NCBI RefSeq assembly: GCF_014639655.1
Contig: NZ_BMGB01000001.1
Location: forward strand, 1,318,882-1,382,881
Direction of reading: 5' to 3'
Length of the DNA: 64,000 nt
DNA from: Conyzicola nivalis
GTDB lineage: Bacteria; Actinomycetota; Actinomycetes; Actinomycetales; Microbacteriaceae
Position 1 is the stretch's first letter; each line of letters begins with the position of its first letter. Shown piece by piece: positions 35,205-44,310 of this stretch. A program made the position numbers and the translations under genes. The notes under the pieces were generated by a model, which had not been told where the DNA came from, did not search any database, and saw only the letters and a program-made list of their open reading frames with translations.

Positions 35205-36980
35205 ATGATCAGCACGGTCGATGGGGGCGCAGCAGCGATGCGCGCCGCCCGGTCGGATCCCGGTGGGCGCTCGCAAACCGGCGCGGTTCTCGCCCGCGCG
35301 ATCCGCGTGCTGATCGTCGTCACCATCGTGATGAACCTCGTGTACCTCGGCGCGCTGCTGTTGCCGGGCGATCCCGCGAGCGTGCTGATCAACGTCTGGC
35401 TGGCCCTGGTCGCCACGTGGCTGCCCGTCGGTGTCTTCTGGCTCGTCGCAGTGCGCACGTCGTTCACGCGATGGGAGGTGATTCTCGCGGCCGCCGGCGT
35501 GACGTTCAACGCCGCGGGCGACACGTTCTTCTCACTCGCGATGGATTCATCCGGCAACCTGCCCTCGCCCTCCCTCGCCGACCTCGGCTACCTGCTCTAC
35601 TACCCGCTCACGATGGCCGCACTCCTCGTTCTCGTGAGACGCCAGTCACGAAGGATGACCGGCTCGGTACTAGTCGACAGCACTCTCGCGATGCTGGGCG
35701 CGGCCGCCGTGCTCGCGGTCGTGCTCGCGCCGGTCTTCGACGATGCGACGATCGACTCCGCACCGCTCGACGCCGCGATCGCCGCCCTGTACCCGCTCTT
35801 CGATCTGCTTCTCATCGCGATCGTGGTGGGGATCTCGGCGTCGCCGGTTTTGCGGATCGGTCCGCGTTGGCAGTTCCTGCTGCTGGGGCTGCTGCTCTTC
35901 ACCGGCGCGGACATCGCCTATGCGCTGCTGAACCACGAGGACGCCTACTCGAGCGGCACCACACTCGACGCCGCGTGGACGGCCGGCGTGGCATTCGTCG
36001 CGCTGTGGGTCGACGGGGTCGACCGGGTGAAACCAGAGCTGCCGCGCGCGACGTCCGATGCACGACTGCTGCCCGTGCCCGCCATGGCCGTGCTCGCGGG
36101 GCTCGCCGTGTTGTTGGTCGCGACCCAGACCTCCGTGCCGACCGTCGCGCTCGTGTTGGCCGCCGCGGCCGTCGCGCTCTCCGTCGTTCCCGTCATGTTC
36201 CGGCAGTCGATGCTCGCCCACGTTCTCGAGGGGCAGGAGAAGGTGGTGGCGCGCCTGACAGCGCTCGACAGGTCGAAGAGCGACATGATCGGCACGGTGA
36301 GCCACGAGATGCGCACGCCGCTGACCTCGATCCTGGGCTTTCTCGAACTCGTTCTCGACGAGACGGGCGGACCGCTCCCCAAGCCGGCGAAAGACATGCT
36401 GGTCGTCGTCGACCGCAACGCCCATCGCCTCCACGACCTCGTGGGCAACATGCTTGTGCTGACGCGCCTGGAATCGGGCGACACGAAGCTTGCCACCGCG
36501 CCGGTGGAGCTCGGCCGGATACTGGCGCGGGCCACGGAATCGCTGCAGCCCTTCGCCCTATCCCGCGACGTGGACCTCACGACCACCTGCGGTGACGCGG
36601 CCATCGTCGAGGGCGACGAGGCCCATCTCGAGCGGGCTTTCACGAACATGATGGAGAACGCGGTGAAGTTCACCCCGGCCGCCGGATCGGTCCGGGTCGC
36701 GGTCGCCTCCGGAATCGCCTCCGCAGGCCGGTCCACCGTGGTCGTCACTGTCGCCGACACCGGCATGGGCATACCGGAAAGCGACATCCCGCAGCTCTTC
36801 GACCGCTTCTTCCGTGCGGCGAACGCCCAGAACGAGGCCGTACCGGGCACCGGGCTCGGTCTCGCCATCACGAACGACATCGTGCGGTCGCACGGGGGCG
36901 ACATCTCCGTCGCCTCGGTTGTCGGCCGCGGCACCACCTTCACCGTCACGCTCCCGGTGAGGCAGGGAGCCGGCAGCTGA
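35205..36980 (+). CDS. Membrane sensor histidine kinase
   Basis: Protein of 591 aa. About nine hydrophobic segments fill the first 330 residues (from VLIVVTIVMNLVYLGALLL to VALVLAAAAVALSVVPVMF), forming a membrane sensing domain. The kinase core has KSDMIGTVSHEMRTPLTSI with phospho-acceptor His near 366, N-box NMMENAVKF, G1 DTGMGIPESD and G2 GTGLGLAI. No response regulator lies next to it, so its partner is encoded elsewhere. ATG 35205 has GGGGGAA 3 nt upstream; the frame is open back to 35160. Confidence 0.88.
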   Translation: MISTVDGGAAAMRAARSDPGGRSQTGAVLARAIRVLIVVTIVMNLVYLGALLLPGDPASVLINVWLALVATWLPVGVFWLVAVRTSFTRWEVILAAAGVTFNAAGDTFFSLAMDSSGNLPSPSLADLGYLLYYPLTMAALLVLVRRQSRRMTGSVLVDSTLAMLGAAAVLAVVLAPVFDDATIDSAPLDAAIAALYPLFDLLLIAIVVGISASPVLRIGPRWQFLLLGLLLFTGADIAYALLNHEDAYSSGTTLDAAWTAGVAFVALWVDGVDRVKPELPRATSDARLLPVPAMAVLAGLAVLLVATQTSVPTVALVLAAAAVALSVVPVMFRQSMLAHVLEGQEKVVARLTALDRSKSDMIGTVSHEMRTPLTSILGFLELVLDETGGPLPKPAKDMLVVVDRNAHRLHDLVGNMLVLTRLESGDTKLATAPVELGRILARATESLQPFALSRDVDLTTTCGDAAIVEGDEAHLERAFTNMMENAVKFTPAAGSVRVAVASGIASAGRSTVVVTVADTGMGIPESDIPQLFDRFFRAANAQNEAVPGTGLGLAITNDIVRSHGGDISVASVVGRGTTFTVTLPVRQGAGS

Positions 36981-36989
36981 GGCCCGGGC

Positions 36990-38432
36990 CTACTTCGCTG
37001 CGGCGGGCGCCTTGGCCTTCTTGGTGAACAGCGTCTCCGCTTCCTCGAGCGAGAGGCCGTTGGTCTCGGGCACGACCTTCAGGACGAACACGAACGACAG
37101 CGCGGCGAACAGAGCGTAGAGGCCGTAGGTGAGCACGAGCGACACCGACGCGAGCGGCGGGAACGACAGGGTGATCACGAAGTTCGCGATCCACTGGGCC
37201 GCGGCGGCGATGCCGAGGGCACGCGCGCGGATGCGGTTCGGGAAGATCTCTCCGAGCAGCACCCAGACGACGGGGCCCCAGGAGGCTCCGAAGCTCACGA
37301 CGAACACGTTGGCGGCCACGAGCGCGACCGGACCCCACGCGCCGGGCAGGCTCGGCTCGCCGTCGACCTGCACGGCCTGGCTGAAGGCCAGCGCCATGGT
37401 GCCGAGCGCCACCGTCATTCCCACCGAGCCGAAGAGGAGGATGGGGCGTCGGCCGACGCGGTCGACGAGCGCGATGGCCACGAAGGTGACGACGATGTTC
37501 GTGACGGCCGTGATGACCGAAATGGTCAGCGAGTCGCTCTCCTGGAATCCGACCGACTTCCACAGCGTGGTGGAGTAGTAGAAGATCACGTTGATGCCGA
37601 CGAACTGCTGCAACACCGACAGGATGATGCCGACCCAGACGATGGGCTTCAGTCCGAAACGGTTGCCGCGCAGGGCGCCCTTCTTCGAGCCGTGGGCGTC
37701 GGTCTCGATACCGGAACGCATGTCGCGGATCGCCCGCTCCACATCGTCGTTCGGCCAGAGTCGGGCGAAGATGCCGCGCACCTCGTCGTCGCGCCCCTTG
37801 AGCACGAGGAAGCGGGGAGACTCGGGCAGTTTGAGGGCGATCAGACCGTAGACGACCGCGGGCACGATGCCGGCGAGGAACATCCAGCGCCACGCCTCGA
37901 GGCCGAGCCAGAGGTCCTGACCGGCGCCGCCGGCCCAGCCGGCGAACACCGTGTCGGAGAGCAGGGCGGCGAAGATACCGATGGTGATGGCGAGCTGCTG
38001 CAGCGAGCCGAGGCGGCCACGCAGATTCTTCGGCGAGATCTCGGCGATGTATGCGGGCGCGATCACCGAGGCGATGCCGATGCCCAGGCCACCGACGAGG
38101 CGCCAGGCGATGAGGTCCCACACGTTGAACGCGAGTCCGGTGCCGACGGCGCTGACGAGGAACAGCACCGCTCCCACCAGCATGGCGGGGATGCGGCCCT
38201 TCCAGTCGGCGAGGCGACCGGCGACGTAGGCGCCGACGGCACAGCCGAGCAGCGCCACGGCGACGGCGAACCCGGTGAGCGAGTCGCTCAGGCCGAACTG
38301 GTCCTGGATCGGGTCGACCGCGCCGTTGATGACGGAGGAGTCGAAACCGAAGAGAAAGCCGCCGACCGCTCCGGCCACCGCGAGTGCGATGACCTTGAGG
38401 TTCGTGCCGGACTTTTCGGTGGTGGGTGACAT
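36990..38432 (-). CDS. Sugar porter MFS transporter, copy 1
   Basis: Major-facilitator sugar/H+ symporter of 480 aa with 12 membrane segments. Hallmarks: GGFLFGFDSSVINGAVDPIQ, RLADWKGRIPAMLVG, VPESPRFL-type KLPESPRFLVLKGRDDEV, ALVDRVGRRPILLFGS and VPETNGLSLEE. The family (GalP/IolT-like) imports monosaccharides or inositol. It is nearly the same as the copy at 39913-41346, over most of the length at protein level. A G6PD gene lies between them, suggesting glucose use. Confidence 0.9.
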   Translation of the reverse strand: MSPTTEKSGTNLKVIALAVAGAVGGFLFGFDSSVINGAVDPIQDQFGLSDSLTGFAVAVALLGCAVGAYVAGRLADWKGRIPAMLVGAVLFLVSAVGTGLAFNVWDLIAWRLVGGLGIGIASVIAPAYIAEISPKNLRGRLGSLQQLAITIGIFAALLSDTVFAGWAGGAGQDLWLGLEAWRWMFLAGIVPAVVYGLIALKLPESPRFLVLKGRDDEVRGIFARLWPNDDVERAIRDMRSGIETDAHGSKKGALRGNRFGLKPIVWVGIILSVLQQFVGINVIFYYSTTLWKSVGFQESDSLTISVITAVTNIVVTFVAIALVDRVGRRPILLFGSVGMTVALGTMALAFSQAVQVDGEPSLPGAWGPVALVAANVFVVSFGASWGPVVWVLLGEIFPNRIRARALGIAAAAQWIANFVITLSFPPLASVSLVLTYGLYALFAALSFVFVLKVVPETNGLSLEEAETLFTKKAKAPAAAK

Positions 38433-38491
38433 CGTCGTTCTTCTTTCGTGTGGTGAGTCATCATCACCACGCTGGAACGACGCGTACGACT

Positions 38492-39862
38492 CTACCCCCG
38501 AGGTCGGGTGCGCGCGGGTGCTCCGCTGGATCCCGCCGCATATCCCTCGAGCGGCACCTCGCCCCGCTTCCACGCGGCGATCACCGGCGCGACGATACGC
38601 CAGCACTGCTCCGCCACGTCTCCGCGCACGGAGAGGGTCGCGTCGCCGTCGAGCAGTCCGTAGAGCACCTCGCCGTATGCGCTGAGCTCGCCGGCGCGCA
38701 GCGGACTGTCGAGCACGACGCGTTCTAGTTCGAACGGGTCGTCTTCTCCGTTGACCAGCAGGTCGAGTTCGAGGGCGGCGGGTTTCATCGCGATGCGCAG
38801 CTGTGCGGGGCCGGTCGGGCCGCGCAGACCGGTCGGTAGGTGCGGCACCGCGCGCAGCGTCACGACGATCTGCTGCTTCGCCTCGCCGATGGCCTTGCCG
38901 GAACGCAACACGAACGGCACCCCGGCCCAGCGCCAGTTGTCGATCGCGAGCGTGACCTCGGCGAGGGTCTCGGTCTCGCGGGCGGGGTCGACCCCGTCTT
39001 CGTCCGCGTAGGCCGGGAGCTCCCGCCCGTCGATCGTGCCCGCGGTGTAGTGGGCGCGACGGCTCGAGGTGCCGTCCTTCTCCCAGGGCCGGGTGGCCCG
39101 CAGCACCTGCGCCATGCCGCCGCGCAGGTCGTCGGCTCCCACGCTCGCCGGCGGCTCCATCGCGGTCAGGGCGAGCACGAGCAGCAGGTGGCTCTGGATC
39201 ATGTCGGCCAGCGCACCGGCCTTGTCGTAGTACCCGGCCCGGCCCTCGAGGGCGAGCTTCTCATCGAAGACGATCTCGACCTTCTCGACGTTGGGCGCCG
39301 ACATGAGCGGCTCGAAGATGCGGTTGGCGAAGCGCAGACCCAGCAGGTTGAGCACCGTCGACTTGCCGAGGAAGTGGTCGACCCGGAAGATCTGCTCTTC
39401 CGGCACGAGCTTCTCGAGTCGGCGGTTCAGGGCGCGCGCCGAGGCGAGATCGGTGCCGAACGGCTTCTCGAGCGCGAACACGATGCCCTTCGGCAGGTCG
39501 ATCGACGACAGCGCCTTCACGACCAGGATCGTGACGGCCGGGGGCAGCGCGAAGTAGAGGGCGATGCGCCCGGTGGCGGCGTCGAACACGCGGCGCAGAT
39601 CGTCCGCGTCGGTCGCGTCACCGCGCAGGTAGAACGACTTCGCCGCCACACTGCTGCCGAGTTCGGAGGCCTCCGTCGCGAACGCGGCCGACACGGTCGA
39701 CTGCCACGCGGCATCCGTCACTTCGCCCCTGTCCACCCCGATCAGCTGGACCGCCTCCCCTCGAGGAGAGGCGAGTAGCGAGGCCAAGCCGGGGAGCAGG
39801 AGGCGCGAGGCGAGGTCGCCGCCGGCGCCGAGGACGATGAGCGTGTCGATGCGGTCGGTCAT
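38492..39862 (-). CDS. zwf: Glucose-6-phosphate dehydrogenase
   Basis: NADP-type enzyme of 456 aa at the entry to the pentose-phosphate route. Motifs: LIVLGAGGDLASRLLLPGLA (nucleotide loop), FALEKPFGTDLASARALN, RVDHFLGKSTVLNLLGLRFA (active site, with the family's RIDHYLGK written RVDHFLGK) and MIQSHLLLVLALTAMEPP. A little shorter than the usual 480-510 aa and without obvious loss of a domain. It lies between two sugar porter copies on the same strand. ATG 39862 has TAGGGT 8 nt upstream. It may be a second isozyme besides a pgl-opcA cluster. Confidence 0.88.
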   Translation of the reverse strand: MTDRIDTLIVLGAGGDLASRLLLPGLASLLASPRGEAVQLIGVDRGEVTDAAWQSTVSAAFATEASELGSSVAAKSFYLRGDATDADDLRRVFDAATGRIALYFALPPAVTILVVKALSSIDLPKGIVFALEKPFGTDLASARALNRRLEKLVPEEQIFRVDHFLGKSTVLNLLGLRFANRIFEPLMSAPNVEKVEIVFDEKLALEGRAGYYDKAGALADMIQSHLLLVLALTAMEPPASVGADDLRGGMAQVLRATRPWEKDGTSSRRAHYTAGTIDGRELPAYADEDGVDPARETETLAEVTLAIDNWRWAGVPFVLRSGKAIGEAKQQIVVTLRAVPHLPTGLRGPTGPAQLRIAMKPAALELDLLVNGEDDPFELERVVLDSPLRAGELSAYGEVLYGLLDGDATLSVRGDVAEQCWRIVAPVIAAWKRGEVPLEGYAAGSSGAPARTRPRG

Positions 39863-39912
39863 GGTTGACGACCCTAGACCCACGGGTGCGGAGAACGCAG
39901 TGCCCCGCCCCT

Positions 39913-41346
39913 CTAGGCGCGTTTCTTTGCGCTGCCCTTCGGCGGCAGTAAGGTGTTGGCCTCCTCGAGCGACATGCCGTTGGTCTCAGGCACCACGCGC
40001 AGCACGAAGAAGAAGGAGAGCAGGGCGAACAACGCGTACATGCCGTAGGTGAAGACGAGCGAGAACTCGGCCAGCGGAGGGAACGACACCGTGATGGCGA
40101 AGTTGGCGATCCACTGCGCGGCCGCCGCGACGCCCAGCGCCCTGGCCCGGATGCGGGTGGGGAAGATCTCGCCGAGCAGCACCCAGACGACGGGACCCCA
40201 CGAGGCGCCGAAGCTGACGACGAAGACGTTGGCCGCGACGAGTGCGACCGGCCCCCACGCGCCGGGCAGGCTCGGCTCACCGTCGACCTGCACGGCCTGG
40301 CTGAACGCGACCGACATGGTGGCGAGCGAGAGTGCCATGCCCGCCGAACCGAAGAGCAGGATGGGACGGCGGCCGATCCGGTCGACGAGCGCGATGGCCA
40401 CGAAGGTGACGGCGATGTTGGTCACCGAGGTGATGACCGAGATCGTGAACGAGTCGCTCTCCTGGAAACCGACCGACCTCCAGAGGGTGGTCGAGTAGTA
40501 GAAGATCACGTTGATGCCGACGAACTGTTGGAAGATCGAGAGGATGATGCCTATCCACACGATCGGCTTCAGGCCGAACCGGTCTCCGCTCAGGGCTCCC
40601 TTCTTCGAGCCCTGCTGGTCGGCCTCGATCGCGGCGCGCATGTCGCGGATCGCCCGTTCCACGTCGTCGCCGGGCCACAGCCGGGCGAAGATGCCGCGCA
40701 CGTCGTCGTCGCGGCCCTTGAGCACGAGGAAGCGGGGTGACTCGGGCAGCTTCAGGGCGATCAGGCCGTAGACCACCGCGGGTAGAGCGCCGGCGAGGAA
40801 CATCCACCGCCAGGCTTCGAGACCGAACCAGAACGGCTCGGCCGCTCCGCCTGCCCCGTTGGCGAAGAGCGCGTCGGAGAGCAGTGCGGCGAAGATACCG
40901 ACAGTGATGGCGAGCTGCTGCAGCGATGCCAGCCGGCCGCGCATGTGCTTGGGCGAGATCTCGGCGATGTAGGCCGGCGCGATGACCGAGGCGATGCCGA
41001 TGCCGAGACCGCCGATGAGACGCCAGAACACGAGATCCCAGACGCCGAACGCGAACCCGCAGCCCAGCGCGCTCGCGAAGAACAGCACGGCACCCACGAG
41101 CATCGCCGGAATGCGCCCCCACCGGTCGGCGATGCGGCCGGCACCGTAGGCGCCCACCGCGCACCCGAGCAGCGCGCTCGCCACCGCGAAACCGGTGAGC
41201 GACGACGACAGGTCGAACTGGCCCTGCACCGCGTCGACGGCGCCGTTGACCACCGACGAGTCGAAGCCGAAGAGGAAGCCGCCCACCGCCCCCGCGACGG
41301 CCAGCGCTATCACCTTGAAATTCGTCTTCGGGGTCGTCTCGGTCAC
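39913..41346 (-). CDS. Sugar porter MFS transporter, copy 2
   Basis: Symporter of 477 aa, close paralogue of copy 1. Same motifs: GGFLFGFDSSVVNGAVDAVQ, GRIADRWGRIPAMLVG, KLPESPRFLVLKGRDDDV, GFQESDSFTISVITSV, VPETNGMSLEE. Differences gather in loops and the C-terminal tail, so the two could differ in substrate or expression. GTG 41346 has GGAGGATCCT upstream. Together with zwf it forms a likely sugar uptake-and-oxidation unit, all on the minus strand. Confidence 0.9.
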   Translation of the reverse strand: MTETTPKTNFKVIALAVAGAVGGFLFGFDSSVVNGAVDAVQGQFDLSSSLTGFAVASALLGCAVGAYGAGRIADRWGRIPAMLVGAVLFFASALGCGFAFGVWDLVFWRLIGGLGIGIASVIAPAYIAEISPKHMRGRLASLQQLAITVGIFAALLSDALFANGAGGAAEPFWFGLEAWRWMFLAGALPAVVYGLIALKLPESPRFLVLKGRDDDVRGIFARLWPGDDVERAIRDMRAAIEADQQGSKKGALSGDRFGLKPIVWIGIILSIFQQFVGINVIFYYSTTLWRSVGFQESDSFTISVITSVTNIAVTFVAIALVDRIGRRPILLFGSAGMALSLATMSVAFSQAVQVDGEPSLPGAWGPVALVAANVFVVSFGASWGPVVWVLLGEIFPTRIRARALGVAAAAQWIANFAITVSFPPLAEFSLVFTYGMYALFALLSFFFVLRVVPETNGMSLEEANTLLPPKGSAKKRA

Positions 41347-41465
41347 AGGATCCTCCGCTCAACGTCGAACAAGAAAGCTCAACAATACGACGAGCCCCTC
41401 GTCTCGCCGAGGCCTTGCGGAGCGGCCCCGATGGCGCGTCACATCCGGGGCCGCCGGGTGGCATG

Positions 41466-43079
41466 ATGAGCGCAGCGAATCGCCGAAAGGACATCCCCAT
41501 CGAAATCGACATCGTTGCCACGATCATCTGGATCGTCTCGTTCGTTCTCGTGACAGTGACCGTGACCGGCCTTTCCGGCCGCGTCGGCTGGTCTGCACCC
41601 GTCGCCCTCGTCGCCGTCGGCGGACTCGTCTCGTTCGTTCCCGGCATTCCGCAGATCACGGTCGAGCCCGACCTCGTGCTGTTCGGCATCCTGCCGCCGC
41701 TGCTCTTCGCCGCCGCGATCCGCACGCCGCTCACAGACATCCTGGCCAGACGCGACAGCATCTTCGTGCTCTCGGTCGGGCTCGTGGCGTTCACGGTCGT
41801 CGCGGTGGGCTTCTCGCTCTGGTGGCTGCTGCCCACCGTCGGACTCGCGGCCGCGTTCGCGTTCGGTGCGGTCGTCGCGCCCACCGACGCGGTCGCCGTC
41901 ACCGCGATCGCCGGCAGGCTGAGACTCCCCCGCCGCGTCGTCACGGTGCTCGAGAGCGAGAGCCTGCTCAACGACGCGACCGCCCTCGTGGCTCTCAACG
42001 CCTCGATCGCCGCGATCGTCACCGTGCTCAACCCGTGGGACGTGGTCGGCGAGTTCGGCATCGCCCTCGTCGGCGGCATCGGTGTCGGACTGGCCGTCGG
42101 CTACGTCGTCTCTGCGATCCGCAAACGCCTGCGCGCACCCGTTCTCGACACCAGCCTCTCGCTGGCGATCCCCTACATCGCGTTCATCCCCGCTCAGCTG
42201 CTCGGTGGCTCGGGCGTGCTCGCGGTCGTCATCGCCGGGCTTTTCCTCGGCCAGCGCTCGCCGCTCGTGCAGAGCGCCGAGGCCCGCATCGCCGAGTCGA
42301 TTAACTGGCGCACCATCCGGTTCCTGCTCGAGAACGCCGTGTTCCTGTTCATCGGCCTCAGCCTGTCGGGCATCCTCGCCGGGGTCGCCGGGTCGGACTA
42401 CGGCTTCTGGCACATCGCGCTGCTGTCGATGCTCGTGCTCGCGATCCTCGTCGTCTCGCGGTTCGCGTTCGTCTTCGCGACCACGCTGTTCTACATGGTC
42501 GGCCCGCGGTACACCCGCAGCCGGGCGTGGAGCTGGCCCACCGCGACCGCCGTGTCGTCGGCCGGGATACGCGGCGTCGTGACCCTCGCCGCCGTGTTCC
42601 TGCTGCCCGAGCAGACCCCCGAGCGCGAGCTGCTGCAGTTTCTGGCGTTCGTGGTCGTGGTGGGGACGCTCGTCGAGGGGTTGCTGCTGCCCCGGATCAT
42701 CCGGTCTCTGAGGCTGCCGCCCCCGGATGCGACCCAGGAACGCGTCGAAAAGCACAACCTGCTCGCGGAGGCGCAGAGCGCCGGGCTCGCCCGGCTCGAG
42801 GCCGAGACGACGCCCGACGACGACCCCGCCGCGGTCGCGCGGCTGCGGGTCAACGCGGAATTCCTCTCGCAGGCCAGCGCCCGGGCTGTGCCCGACGAGT
42901 CCGAGCCGTCGTTCGCCGCCTACGGCCGGTTGCGCCGCTCGATGATCGAGGCCGAGCGCGAGGCCGTGCTGCAGGCGCGCGCCGAGGGCCGCTACCAGGA
43001 GAGGGCCGTGCGCGACGTGCTGCGCAGCATCGACTCCGAGGAGACGGCGCTCGCCATGCAGCGGCCGAAGCCGGAGTAG
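41466..43079 (+). CDS. Na+/H+ antiporter, CPA1/NhaP type
   Basis: Protein of 537 aa with about 11-12 hydrophobic segments. CPA1 hallmarks are FGILPPLLFAAAIRTPL, FGAVVAPTDAVAVTAIAG, LESESLLNDATALVAL (acidic site) and FLFIGLSLSGI. A cytoplasmic helical tail follows (QSAGLARLEAETTPDDDPAA and on). It exports Na+ in exchange for protons. Start is not certain: ATG 41466 has no ribosome binding site, while AAAGGA (41486-41491) lies 7 nt before an in-frame ATC at 41499. Divergent from sugar porter 2. Confidence 0.85.
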   Translation: MSAANRRKDIPIEIDIVATIIWIVSFVLVTVTVTGLSGRVGWSAPVALVAVGGLVSFVPGIPQITVEPDLVLFGILPPLLFAAAIRTPLTDILARRDSIFVLSVGLVAFTVVAVGFSLWWLLPTVGLAAAFAFGAVVAPTDAVAVTAIAGRLRLPRRVVTVLESESLLNDATALVALNASIAAIVTVLNPWDVVGEFGIALVGGIGVGLAVGYVVSAIRKRLRAPVLDTSLSLAIPYIAFIPAQLLGGSGVLAVVIAGLFLGQRSPLVQSAEARIAESINWRTIRFLLENAVFLFIGLSLSGILAGVAGSDYGFWHIALLSMLVLAILVVSRFAFVFATTLFYMVGPRYTRSRAWSWPTATAVSSAGIRGVVTLAAVFLLPEQTPERELLQFLAFVVVVGTLVEGLLLPRIIRSLRLPPPDATQERVEKHNLLAEAQSAGLARLEAETTPDDDPAAVARLRVNAEFLSQASARAVPDESEPSFAAYGRLRRSMIEAEREAVLQARAEGRYQERAVRDVLRSIDSEETALAMQRPKPE

Positions 43080-43104
43080 CCGCGCCGGTTGTGGGTGCCG
43101 CAGT

Positions 43105-43153
43105 TTGCGCCATTCGGGGCACTTCAGCGGTCGAAGTGCCCCAAATGGCGCAA
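43105..43153. repeat. Hairpin repeat, copy 1, at the 3' end of the AbiEi/Vsr-like gene
   Basis: TTGCGCCATT-C-GGGGCACTTC, loop AGCGGTC, then GAAGTGCCCC-A-AATGGCGCAA: a 20-bp stem with one central mismatch. The stop and last codons of the gene at 43124 lie within it. A second copy, same orientation, lies at 44146-44194 just upstream of the gene. Confidence 0.85.
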
Positions 43154-44086
43154 CTCGATGCGCCCCCGCCACCCTTGGGCGGCCAGTCGACGGCCAAAGC
43201 GCTCCGCGAGCTCGACCGGGCGCCGGAACAGGTCATCTGCTGTCGCTTTGACGACCTTCCAGTCGTGGTCGACGAACCGCTCGTCGCGGCGGATGTCGTT
43301 ACGAAACTGCGACTGCCCGCGGTGGTGGTCACCCTCGTACTGACCGACCGTTCGGTAGTCCGGCCAGGCGAGGTCGGGCATCCCGAGTTCTTGCCCGTCG
43401 TCGCCATAACACCGAGCATTCACCAGTGGCTCCGGCAGACCAGCGCGGCCGAGCAGCAGGCGCAACAACGATTCCGGCCGAGACACCGGGCCGTCGCGCA
43501 CGAGGGGCAGAGCGGCCACGCGAGTCCGCTGCCCGGCCGTGCCCGCGCGCGAGGCCGTCGCCGCAGTCAACTCGTCGAAGTCGGCGAGCGGAAGAACGTT
43601 GAAGTAGGGATTGCCGGTCACGATCCAGTCCGCGACGGCCACGGTGTCGTCGACGCCCAGCTTTTGGGCAAGCTGGCACCACGCTACCGCCGGCGAAACC
43701 AGCGGAAGACCCGCGAATTCCACTATGTCGGCGGGAAGCAGGCGTGCGCGATGACCGAGCACCCCGCGGCCTGCCGGTGCGCGGCCCGGAGCGGGCGTTG
43801 TCACGTGCAGGTCGAACGGGGCGAGCGCTCCGAGCGGCAGCGGAAACGCGTACAACTCGGCAGCGGTCAGATGACTGAACGCGTTGCCCTCGCCCATGCG
43901 CGGCAGGTATGCACGGCAACGGTCTGCGAGCTGGGTCAGGTCGAGACCTATCGATCGCGTTCCGTGGAACGCCCGCTGCAGGTCGCTCGACCTCAGCCGG
44001 TCGCGCGTGACCCCGCGGGCGATCGCATCGCGTACTGCGAAAGGCTCCCGGCCCAGGGGCTCGGGAAGATCGGAGCGCTGCGGCAT
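43124..44086 (-). CDS. AbiEi-antitoxin-like N-terminal domain fused to DUF559/Vsr-like domain
   Basis: Protein of 320 aa. The first part is like the AbiEi-type helix-turn-helix antitoxin (AVRDAIARGVTRDRLRSSDL, GNAFSHLTAAELYAFPLP, LRLLLGRAGLPEPLVNAR). The C-terminal part has WPDYRTVGQYEGDHHRGQSQ, RRDERFVDHDWKVVKATADD, a DUF559-type nuclease fold with a candidate YEGD metal site. Proteins of this layout are common in Microbacteriaceae and have no proven activity; no AbiEii toxin is beside it. ATG 44086 or ATG 44128 may start it. The last dozen residues, ending HLGHFDR, come from the hairpin repeat. Confidence 0.65.
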   Translation of the reverse strand: MPQRSDLPEPLGREPFAVRDAIARGVTRDRLRSSDLQRAFHGTRSIGLDLTQLADRCRAYLPRMGEGNAFSHLTAAELYAFPLPLGALAPFDLHVTTPAPGRAPAGRGVLGHRARLLPADIVEFAGLPLVSPAVAWCQLAQKLGVDDTVAVADWIVTGNPYFNVLPLADFDELTAATASRAGTAGQRTRVAALPLVRDGPVSRPESLLRLLLGRAGLPEPLVNARCYGDDGQELGMPDLAWPDYRTVGQYEGDHHRGQSQFRNDIRRDERFVDHDWKVVKATADDLFRRPVELAERFGRRLAAQGWRGRIELRHLGHFDR

Positions 44087-44145
44087 CCGGCCATTTTGGC
44101 TTCCCGACGCGCGTGCCACCCGAATCATCCACAGGTCGCCGCTAT

Positions 44146-44194
44146 TTGCGCTGTTTGGGGCACTACGGCGGTCGAAGTGCCCCACTCGGCGCAA
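44146..44194. repeat. Hairpin repeat, copy 2, upstream of the AbiEi/Vsr-like gene
   Basis: TTGCGC ... GGGGCACT, loop about ACGGCGGTCGA, AGTGCCCC ... GCGCAA: same outline as copy 1 with several changes in the outer stem. Both copies share GGCGCAACTCG past the hairpin. They are in the same direction and about 1 kb apart. Confidence 0.8.
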
Positions 44195-44310
44195 CTCGGC
44201 GCGCCCGCCCGCTCGGCCGCACGGCGCAGCGCCCCGCGGCACCCCTAGAGTGTGAGCATGATGGCCGCCTCAGACCACCCCGCCCGATCGCCGCGAACAG
44301 GCACTGACGC

